From: Christensenellaceae bacterium
GTDB lineage: Bacteria; Bacillota; Clostridia; Christensenellales; UBA1750
Length of the DNA stretch: 11,129 nt
Direction of reading: 5' to 3'
Assembly: GCA_031287285.1 (NCBI GenBank)
Contig: JAITTC010000102.1
Span: forward strand, 1-11,129
The translations under genes and the position numbers were made by a program. Below, piece after piece: positions 1 through 5,742 of the stretch. The notes beneath the pieces are model-generated. The model was not told where the DNA came from and ran no database searches. It worked only from the letters and a program-made list of their open reading frames with translations. Positions within the stretch are counted from its first letter, which is position 1, and each line of letters starts with the position of its first letter.

Positions 1-16
1 CCCCCCCCCCCCCCCC
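1..16. repeat. poly-C homopolymer at window edge
   Basis: The window opens with 16 consecutive C residues and then becomes ordinary sequence. A homopolymer exactly at the edge suggests an assembly or contig end, or a tail added during library preparation. A true phase-variable C tract cannot be excluded. No coding function is assigned. Confidence 0.9.
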
Positions 17-76
17 GTCAATGGTGCCTTATTCCAAGCTGTAAACAACTTGTTCATTTTCGTTGGGCGAAAGGGC

Positions 77-105
77 TTGTTTTGAACATGAAAAGGCGTT
101 ATACT
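77..105 (+). promoter_or_regulatory. predicted sigma-A promoter of murA
   Basis: A -35-like TTGTTT (77-82) lies 17 nt before a near-consensus -10 TATACT (100-105). Transcription would begin near 112, about 80 nt upstream of the chosen murA start. A second TTGAAC (82-87) lies only 12 nt from the -10 and is a poorer partner. The prediction rests on hexamer match and spacing only. Confidence 0.5.
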
Positions 106-193
106 AAAGGCCGCCGAAGAGGCGCCGTTTGGCCCTTCTTTGGTGAGAAACTCAAGGAGTTTGCCCCCTTATCTTCGTAAGGCGAGGCAGGTT

Positions 194-1498
194 ATGATGC
201 AAAAAGATCAATTTCTGCGCGTTCACGGCGGCTTCCGGCTCGAGGGCGAGGTCTTCGCCAGCGGCGGCAAAAACGCAGCGCTGGCCGTCTTGCCGGCGGC
301 GCTTTTGACCGATGAACCCTGCGTGATCGAAAACCTCCCGATGATCGACGACATGTTCGTGATGCGCGATATCTTCCTTGCCCTCGGGGCCAAGGTCGAG
401 TTTTCGAAAAACGCGATGCGCATCGAGGCAAAGGGCCTCCGCACGCACGCCGTTCCCGAGCTTCTCGCGCATAAGCTGCGCGCCTCCTATTACTTTTTGG
501 GTGCGCTGCTCGGGCGCGTGAACGAGAGCGTCGTGCCCTTCCCGGGCGGCTGCGCCATCGGCAGCCGGCTGATGGACCAGCACATCAAGGGCTTTGAGGC
601 CCTCGGCGCCCGCGTCTATGAAGACAGCGAGGGCATCTCCATTGAGGGCGACGGGCTTCGCGGCAGCGTCATCTACTTAGACATCCCCTCGGTCGGCGCC
701 ACGATCAACATCATGCTGGCAGCCGCGCTGGCAAAGGGCAATACCGAGATCGTCAACGCCGGCAAAGAGCCCCATATCGTTGATTTGGCCAACTTCCTAA
801 ACGCCATGGGCGCCTCGGTGCGCGGCGCCGGCACCGATACGATCCGCATCAAGGGCGTGCCAAGGCTGCACGGCTGCAATTATGCCGTCATCCCCGACCA
901 GATCGAGACCGGCACGCTGATGATCGCGGCCGCCGCGACCGGCGGCGACGTGCTGATTCGCGGCGCACTGCCCACCCATATGGAAGCGCTGACCGCCAAG
1001 CTCTTAGAGATGGGCGTGCGGGTTGACGACACGGGCACGGGGGAAGACAGCATCCGCGTCCGCTCCGAAGGGCGGCTGCGCCGCGTCAACATCAAAACCC
1101 AGCCCTACCCGGGCTTCCCAACCGACCTGCAGCAGCCCATGTCGGCCCTGCTTTCGGCTGCCGAAGGGGTTTCGGTGATTCAAGAGACCATCTTCGAATC
1201 GCGCTTCCGCCATCTCGAAGAGCTTCGCCGCATGGGCGGCAAGTTCACGGTGAAGGATCGCATCGCGGTGATCGAGGGCGTGAAGCTTCTGACGGGCTGC
1301 CCCGTTCTGGCCACCGATCTGCGCGCCGGCGCGGCGCTGGTCATCGCAGGGCTCATGGCGCAGGGCGTCACCGAGGTGAACAACATCCACTATATCGACC
1401 GTGGCTATGAGTTCATCGAAAGAAAGTTGAACGCCTTGGGCGCCAAAATCGAACGGCTCGAGCGCATCGGCCCGCTGGAAATCGCGGCAGGCGGCTAA
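194..1498 (+). CDS. murA: UDP-N-acetylglucosamine 1-carboxyvinyltransferase (MurA)
   Basis: This enzyme catalyses the first committed step of peptidoglycan synthesis in the cytoplasm, transferring enolpyruvate from PEP to UDP-GlcNAc; it is the target of fosfomycin. The protein is 434 aa, close to the usual 417-435. The substrate-binding Lys-Asn pair is in SGGKNAALAVLPAALL (K26, N27). The PEP-binding cysteine is present in PFPGGCAIGSR (Cys120), so classical fosfomycin sensitivity of the enzyme is expected. The conserved stretches PGFPTDLQQPMSALL, ETIFESRFRHLEELRRMGG and the C-terminal DLRAGAALVIAGL are all intact. I chose ATG 194, preceded by AAGGCGAGG. The frame stays open upstream to a TTG at 140, but those residues do not look like MurA. 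The gene is monocistronic between a promoter and a terminator. Its GC is higher than that of the CRISPR operon downstream, in keeping with a native core gene. Confidence 0.96.
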   Translation: MMQKDQFLRVHGGFRLEGEVFASGGKNAALAVLPAALLTDEPCVIENLPMIDDMFVMRDIFLALGAKVEFSKNAMRIEAKGLRTHAVPELLAHKLRASYYFLGALLGRVNESVVPFPGGCAIGSRLMDQHIKGFEALGARVYEDSEGISIEGDGLRGSVIYLDIPSVGATINIMLAAALAKGNTEIVNAGKEPHIVDLANFLNAMGASVRGAGTDTIRIKGVPRLHGCNYAVIPDQIETGTLMIAAAATGGDVLIRGALPTHMEALTAKLLEMGVRVDDTGTGEDSIRVRSEGRLRRVNIKTQPYPGFPTDLQQPMSALLSAAEGVSVIQETIFESRFRHLEELRRMGGKFTVKDRIAVIEGVKLLTGCPVLATDLRAGAALVIAGLMAQGVTEVNNIHYIDRGYEFIERKLNALGAKIERLERIGPLEIAAGG

Positions 1499-1515
1499 AA
1501 TCCCAAAAAAACGCC

Positions 1516-1544
1516 AAAAGCGCCCCTCGATGGGGCGCTTTTTT
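1516..1544 (+). terminator. rho-independent terminator of murA
   Basis: An 8-bp GC-rich stem (AGCGCCCC, 1519-1526, with GGGGCGCT, 1532-1539) has a 5-nt loop, is flanked by AAA/TTT that extend the stem, and runs into a T tract to 1544. It lies 17 nt after the murA stop and separates murA from the rest of the window. Confidence 0.92.
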
Positions 1545-2100
1545 GCATGCGCGAAAGAGGAATGGCGGGGCAGAAAAACACCAAGGGGGGCTGATTCTTC
1601 ACGATCGAGCTGCCAGGCGCAAATCGCGCTCGGCTGGGTCCCTGGGATGGGGTTTAGGCCGCCGCGAAGGTTCTTTGCCGGCGGCCTTTGGGGCGCTCGG
1701 CTTTTAACTGCGGCCGCCTCATGCGCTCTTTTACGCCGCTGGGCGGTCAAAGCGAAAACGCCGAAAAGAAACTGGATTGAAGCGAAGGCTTCTTAACCAA
1801 AAAAGCTGAGGGATCTTCACGCCAATCCTAGCCTTGAAAGGGTTCCGCTCATCATTCAAAGCCCCTGCGCTATCTGCCTTGAACCTTTACCGTTGCTTCT
1901 GCGAATGACAGCGAGGCAATCCAAAGCAGCATTTGCCAAAGGGATAAAGACTTCGCCTTCGATTCCGTGAACGAGAATCCGCGCACGAGTTTCAAAACAT
2001 AGTTGCTTGGCTGCGCTTGGGTTAATGTCCGCTTTTTTTAATAAATAGCGTGCTTTATTCCCCCTCTTTGTGAGTGCCCTACTCTACGATTTGATCAACG
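1545..2100. other. gene-poor intergenic region
   Basis: I see no convincing gene in this stretch. The longest open frame, 1530-1796 +, overlaps the murA terminator, lacks a ribosome site and has a biased Arg/Ala-rich composition. The region holds a strong hairpin (1656-1687) and a segment near 1896-1930 that resembles the dispersed bacterial motif family containing AATGACAGCGAGGCAATCC. That motif resemblance is from memory and not tested. GC falls towards the 3' end as the cmr promoter is approached. Confidence 0.6.
1656..1687 (+). repeat. GC-rich inverted repeat (hairpin)
   Basis: AGGCCGCCG (1656-1664) pairs perfectly with CGGCGGCCT (1679-1687) around a 14-nt loop. Only three T follow the stem, so it is at best a weak terminator. 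The role is unknown. Confidence 0.5.
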
Positions 2101-2104
2101 TTGA
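2091..2104. promoter_or_regulatory. overlapping palindromes at the cmr promoter (operator candidate)
   Basis: TTGATCAA (2091-2098) overlaps the 10-bp palindrome TCAACGTTGA (2095-2104), giving alternating TTGA and TCAA half-sites. The second palindrome covers most of the -35 hexamer at 2101-2106. TTGATCAA occurs only one other time in the window, in the cas6 leader (8348-8355). A repressor site shared by the two cas transcripts is inferred, not shown. Confidence 0.4.
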
Positions 2105-2129
2105 CTTTTCGTTTTTTCTGCTGTAAAAT
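2101..2129 (+). promoter_or_regulatory. predicted promoter of the cmr-corA operon
   Basis: A -35 TTGACT (2101-2106), exactly 17 nt of spacer and a -10 TAAAAT (2124-2129) make a good sigma-A promoter. Transcription would start near 2136, giving a leader of about 80 nt before the first gene. An alternative extended -10, TGGTATGAT (2159-2167), lies downstream without a good -35. Confidence 0.65.
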
Positions 2130-2215
2130 CGTTGTTAAATGGATTTGACGTCCTTTTTTGGTATGATCATGTGCGCAATATGGCGAATGATAGCGAGAGG
2201 AAGATGGGGGAAAGA

Positions 2216-2809
2216 ATGAGCGATTTCACCATGAAGTGTGAGCTTCAGCAGCAAACGCCGATGATCCATTTTCAGCACGGCGAGCCCGGCGCTTGCCTGC
2301 GCGGCAGCGACATTAAGCCCAGACTTGACCGGTTTTTGCTCGAGCGGCTGGGCAATGGAGCTGATTTCAAGCAAGCCTGGCTGATTGGCGACGGAGAGCC
2401 GCGCGCGCTGAACTACAAGCTGCGCGTCCTCGCGGATGAAGCTAGCTGCGAGCGCTCCCCCGCCATTGGCCGTAGCTTCTTTGGCAACATGGGCGTTAAA
2501 GACGGTGCGGCCAAGCGCCAAACCGTGTTCTACAAAAGCCCGATCAGGCTTGAAATCATTTGCTTTATTCCTGGGCTTCTGCGCCTGCTTCGCGAGCATA
2601 TGGAGGGCTTTTTCCTGTTGCATAACTTCGGGACGCGAGCGAGCAAGGGCTTTGGTTCCTTCATCGTCAAGAGCATAAATGACCAACCAGCGCGGGCGGA
2701 TTTCAAGAGCATCATCGAGGGTTACCGAAAAACCCCCTTTTACGCCATAGAATATCCGCGCACGGGCGACCACAGAGCCCAGCTTGATGACATCGCGGGC
2801 TTTTACTAA
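2216..2809 (+). CDS. Cmr1-like type III-B RAMP protein, N-terminal part (in-frame stop)
   Basis: This is the first gene of the type III operon and encodes the N-terminal 197 residues of what should be one RAMP-superfamily subunit of about 408 aa. The N-terminus carries TPMIHFQHGEPGACLRGSDI, a pattern I associate from memory with the Cmr1-position RAMP of Bacteroidetes-type Cmr loci. The glycine-rich RAMP loop GTRASKGFGSF is at residues 139-149. RAMPs bind crRNA or cap the effector complex in the cytoplasm. ATG 2216 was chosen because GGGGGA precedes it. The frame is open upstream to 2132, with further ATGs at 2180 and 2204, so the start is not certain. Translation stops at TAA 2807-2809, one codon before the same frame resumes at ATG 2813 with the rest of the family sequence. 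This looks like a nonsense mutation, possibly Lys AAA to TAA. RAMP identity is fairly secure; the Cmr1 label is less so. Confidence 0.7.
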   Translation: MSDFTMKCELQQQTPMIHFQHGEPGACLRGSDIKPRLDRFLLERLGNGADFKQAWLIGDGEPRALNYKLRVLADEASCERSPAIGRSFFGNMGVKDGAAKRQTVFYKSPIRLEIICFIPGLLRLLREHMEGFFLLHNFGTRASKGFGSFIVKSINDQPARADFKSIIEGYRKTPFYAIEYPRTGDHRAQLDDIAGFY

Positions 2810-2812
2810 CTC

Positions 2813-3442
2813 ATGAAAACGGGATATAACGATCCAAAAAGCACGACCCCGGACGGGTACCAGAGGTCCTTTCTCTATCAATACATGCACAAAAAGGGCA
2901 TTGGCAACGAAAAGGCCTGGCTCAAGAGCGAGAGAATCGCCCCGGCGGTCAATCGAGCGAACAACGAGCACAGAGGGGAGCATTATGCCGCTATGCGGCC
3001 GCCAAACTTCAAATATGTGCGCGCGCTGCTTGGCACTGGCGACCGACTTCGGTATATCAACGCTCTTTACCAAGATGGCACCCCAAACTGGTCTGCCGGC
3101 TCGACCAATATCGAAATTCGCCATAAGGAAGACGAAATCAAGCGCTTTCCCTCCCCGATTCTTTTTAAGACCGCGGGAAGCAGCACCTTCTTCTTGCCAG
3201 ATGAGAGCTTAAGCAAGGAAATCATGGGCAAGACCTTCCAGTTCAAGGAAGGGAAAACGCTTCCAACGCCAACCGAAAAAGAGTTCAATCTAGGTGAATT
3301 TCTAGCCGCGTTTGCCGACCATATCAACAGCGATGCGATGCAAACCTGGCTTGGCAAGCCGCATCCGCCGATGCGGTTTAACGGCAAAAAGATCTCTTGC
3401 ATAAACAAGGGAAGCCAGAAAGGGGATGGGCCCAATGCCTGA
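2813..3442 (+). CDS. Cmr1-like type III-B RAMP protein, C-terminal part
   Basis: These 209 residues lie in the same frame as the preceding fragment, separated only by TAA CTC. There is no ribosome-binding site before ATG 2813, so expression would need read-through or termination-reinitiation across TAACTCATG. The text across the break (GFY, stop, LMKTGYN) reads like a continuous protein with one residue replaced. RALLG (near 3020) and a SPILFK segment (near 3147) resemble the second half of the Cmr1-position RAMP family as I remember it. The stop at 3440-3442 overlaps the start of the cas10 fragment, as expected of coupled genes in one operon. On its own the fragment would probably be a non-functional half. 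If reinitiation works, a split two-chain subunit is possible. Confidence 0.62.
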   Translation: MKTGYNDPKSTTPDGYQRSFLYQYMHKKGIGNEKAWLKSERIAPAVNRANNEHRGEHYAAMRPPNFKYVRALLGTGDRLRYINALYQDGTPNWSAGSTNIEIRHKEDEIKRFPSPILFKTAGSSTFFLPDESLSKEIMGKTFQFKEGKTLPTPTEKEFNLGEFLAAFADHINSDAMQTWLGKPHPPMRFNGKKISCINKGSQKGDGPNA

Positions 3443-3710
3443 AACCAAGCAGAGCTATATCGACATCACCATCGGCCCGATTATCGACACGCTTCTGCTC
3501 AGCTCTACCCCGGCGGGGCTTTGGGGCACGAGCTACTTCATGTCTGAACTCTCAAGGGAACTTTGCAAGCGCCTTGGGAAATTCATGACACTTCTTTCCC
3601 CTTATTATGACGATTTAGACGATACGCGCCCGCGCCTTGGGGTCGGCCTGTATTCCGACCATCTTTTTTTGAACAGGGCGCCGTCACGATGGATGAAATT
3701 AAGGCCGTGA
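3435..3710 (+). CDS. cas10: Cas10/Cmr2, N-terminal fragment (before frameshift)
   Basis: This short frame encodes the start of a Cas10 (Cmr2) large subunit. YIDITIGPIIDTL, then LWGTSYFMSELSREL, then GVGLYSDHLF is the order seen at the N-termini of Cmr2 proteins, to my knowledge. No HD nuclease motif is present. ATG 3435 is preferred because AAAGGGG (3419-3425) sits 9 nt upstream; ATG 3426 is too close to it. The gene overlaps the previous stop by 8 nt. After the T7 run at 3664-3670 the frame no longer reads like Cas10 and ends at TGA 3710. The -1 frame continues the family sequence as EQGAVTMDEIKAVINEL. Either one T is missing (true run of eight) or ribosomes slip. Joined to the next frame, the product would be about 751 aa. 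Confidence 0.72.
   Translation: MPETKQSYIDITIGPIIDTLLLSSTPAGLWGTSYFMSELSRELCKRLGKFMTLLSPYYDDLDDTRPRLGVGLYSDHLFLNRAPSRWMKLRP
3665..3671 (+). other. candidate -1 frameshift heptamer T TTT TTG in cas10
   Basis: Read in the frame of the N-terminal cas10 fragment, the codons are CTT TTT TTG, which contain the X XXY YYZ heptamer T TTT TTG. A -1 slip here joins the two cas10 frames exactly. A weak downstream pairing, TCACG (3684-3688) with CGTGA (3706-3710), could be a stimulator but is unconvincing. A one-base deletion or read error in the T run explains the same data. Confidence 0.35.
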
Positions 3711-5689
3711 TCAACGAGCTTAAAAGCGAGTCCGCAGGCTGGCTGCAGTGCTGCGGTGATGAGATACCCAATGAAGATCGCGCCTTCTACCAAAATTACC
3801 TTCAAATTCACGCCGTGCAATTCGAAGCGGACGAAGAAAGCGAAGGATTTGGCGAGAGCGTCATTCAAAAGGGCAACCAGCTCCTCGATGCCATCGAACT
3901 AGAGCGCAGCTTCCCGGTTCAGGCAACAAGCAATCCCATTTTAAGGCAGTTAGAGCAGCCTAAGCTCGATCCCGAGGGGAATGTAGTCCGCGGGCACAAC
4001 GAGTCCATCAAGAAAAGCCGATTGGTTCAGAACATTGAGCAAGAGCGCTGGCAGCTCCTCGGCCCCCATTGCGCGATTCGCGACACGGCCCATATCGCGG
4101 GGAATGATCAACCCTTTTCTGAGCGCCTAAAGAAAGAGCGCGAACGGGGTTTGCTGCCCTTCAAGCGCTTTGCCTATTATGCAATCGTCCAAACCGACGG
4201 AGATGGCATGGGCGAGGCGATTAAAAATTGCAAAACTTGTGAAGACCTTGCAGACTTTTCGCGTCGATGCCTTCGCTATGCCCAAGAAGGCGCGAAGCTT
4301 GTGCGGGAATACGGCGGTATAACCATCTACGCGGGCGGCGACGACCTTCTCTTCATCGCGCCGCTTGATAACGAAGGTAACAATGGCCAATGGAAAGGGG
4401 CGCACCACAACCTATTCGAGCTGCTGAATGGCATCCGAACGGTCTTCGACGGTTGCTTTGAAGGCTTCCAAGCGGGTTCTCAGCGGCCTACTCTCTCGCT
4501 CGGCGTGGCGATTTGCTATTATAAATTCCCACTGTATGAGGCCTTTAATCTGGCATACAGGATGCTGCACGAGGAGGCGAAGAACGCCGAAGCAATGGTG
4601 ACCGTCAACAAAACACTCCAAACAATCAAAAAAAACGCCCTCGCGCTGACGCTGCGCAAGCACAGCGGTAAGAGCGTCGAGCTGCTCTTTCCCCAGTATA
4701 ACAGGCAATACGGCGAAAAAGGCTGCCTTAAGGCGTTTACCGATCTGCTGCAAGCGCTGGAAGGCAAAGACGCGAACGAGCTCGCCTTCCTAAGCTCCGT
4801 CCCCACGCAGCTCGACCGATTTCAGGCCCTATTCGGGCACGCCTTGCGCGTCAAGAGTGACGGTGCGATCGAGAATGCATTCCAGAACGTATTCGATGGG
4901 GAACTTCATCGAAACAACAGCCGAGTAAAGGAATATATCAAGCTTGGCTTCTACCTTGACTACACGACCGGCCTGCCTGTCATCCCCGGTTCTACGGTCA
5001 AGGGCGCGCTCAGAAGCGTCTTCCGTCAGCATTTGGCCGCAGGCAAAGAAGAGGCTTGGGAATACATCAAGGAACTATGCAAGGTATGCAATATCGATGG
5101 CGTGCAGTCCAAAGAAGCGGTCGAGCAGCTTGAGAGCTCGATTTTCGGCGAATGGGTCAGCAACGCGGGCAAGCCGGATCTCCCTCTGCGGGATGTGTTC
5201 TATGACGCCGTGCCGGTGCTTGCCAGCCAATCGGGCCTCCTGCTGAACATCGAAAGCATTACGCCGCACAACCCGGGCTGCGGTTCGTTAACGCGCTTGC
5301 TCCAGGAACCCACGCCCCTGAAGCTGCTAAAAGTCCGGCCCGAAGTTTGCTTTCTGTTCCGCTTTGGGCTGAAGGATACGAATCCGACCGCGGAAAGCCC
5401 CCTTTGCGTCTTGGCAGATGCGAAGCTAGAGCTTTTCAAGCGCATTCTGCTCGATTTCGGCATCGGCGCGAAGACCAACGTGGGCTTTGGCGTTCTAGAA
5501 GAGCCAACGCGTGAAATCGCCAAGCCCTACCGCGAATTACAGCCCGTCGCCATGGGCTCGGCCAACGTCAGGCCAGCTTCACCCCCCGGCTTTCGACCGC
5601 AGCCGGCCAGGCCCGTCACGCCGCCGCCTGACAGCCCGATGGCGCTCGCTCTCAAGCGGGCCGAGGAACGAAGGCGACCCAGGAAATAG
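3689..5689 (+). CDS. cas10: Cas10 (Cmr2) palm domains fused to Cmr6-like RAMP domain
   Basis: This 666-aa frame holds most of a Cas10 and, without a break, a Cmr6. The Cas10 part has the first-palm DGD motif in YYAIVQTDGDGMG (residues 170-172) and the cyclase motif in ITIYAGGDDLLF (GGDD, 216-219), so the nucleotidyl-transferase site looks intact. No HD motif is seen. A Cmr2-like C-terminal region follows, to about residue 410. From LGFYLDYTTGLPVIPGSTVK (419 onward) the sequence is Cmr6-like: RDVFYDAVPV, ESITPHNPGCG and FGIGAKTNVGFG (590-601), the glycine-rich RAMP signature. The tail from about 613 is rich in Pro and Arg. The usual N-terminal 100 or so residues of Cmr6 and the end of Cas10 are absent, as are cmr3, cmr4 and cmr5, suggesting an in-frame deletion. 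ATG 3689 is only where the frame opens; the true start is probably 3435 through a frameshift. The gene lies 53 nt before corA. Confidence 0.83.
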   Translation: MDEIKAVINELKSESAGWLQCCGDEIPNEDRAFYQNYLQIHAVQFEADEESEGFGESVIQKGNQLLDAIELERSFPVQATSNPILRQLEQPKLDPEGNVVRGHNESIKKSRLVQNIEQERWQLLGPHCAIRDTAHIAGNDQPFSERLKKERERGLLPFKRFAYYAIVQTDGDGMGEAIKNCKTCEDLADFSRRCLRYAQEGAKLVREYGGITIYAGGDDLLFIAPLDNEGNNGQWKGAHHNLFELLNGIRTVFDGCFEGFQAGSQRPTLSLGVAICYYKFPLYEAFNLAYRMLHEEAKNAEAMVTVNKTLQTIKKNALALTLRKHSGKSVELLFPQYNRQYGEKGCLKAFTDLLQALEGKDANELAFLSSVPTQLDRFQALFGHALRVKSDGAIENAFQNVFDGELHRNNSRVKEYIKLGFYLDYTTGLPVIPGSTVKGALRSVFRQHLAAGKEEAWEYIKELCKVCNIDGVQSKEAVEQLESSIFGEWVSNAGKPDLPLRDVFYDAVPVLASQSGLLLNIESITPHNPGCGSLTRLLQEPTPLKLLKVRPEVCFLFRFGLKDTNPTAESPLCVLADAKLELFKRILLDFGIGAKTNVGFGVLEEPTREIAKPYRELQPVAMGSANVRPASPPGFRPQPARPVTPPPDSPMALALKRAEERRRPRK

Positions 5690-5690
5690 C

Positions 5691-5718
5691 CATTCGGCAG
5701 GCGAAATGCCGCCGAATG
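5691..5718 (+). promoter_or_regulatory. hairpin between cas10-cmr6 and corA
   Basis: CATTCGGC (5691-5698) pairs perfectly with GCCGAATG (5711-5718). An inner GGC/GCC pair (5700-5702 with 5708-5710) leaves a bulged A and a 5-nt GAAAT loop. No T tract follows, so it is not an intrinsic terminator. It ends 10 nt before the corA ribosome site. An mRNA-processing, stability or translation-control role is inferred from position only. Confidence 0.55.
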
Positions 5719-5742
5719 CGCGATCAACAAGGAGGGTGCCCC

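Noticed and set aside
1004..1750. 248-aa minus-strand frame overlapping the end of murA
   Set aside because: Most of it is antisense to the conserved C-terminal half of MurA; the rest crosses the terminator.
1530..1796. 88-aa plus-strand frame after murA
   Set aside because: It overlaps the murA terminator, has no ribosome site, and has biased composition without domains.
2135..3124. Open frame of 329 aa on the minus strand opposite the Cmr1-like gene
   Set aside because: It is antisense to a recognisable RAMP gene and resembles no family I know. Long antisense frames are common in such sequence, and the conserved RAMP motifs are all on the plus strand.
3435..5689. HD nuclease domain in Cas10
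   Set aside because: No His-Asp motif is seen in the N-terminal part or in the joined product before the palm; the ssDNase activity of many Cas10 proteins is not supported here.
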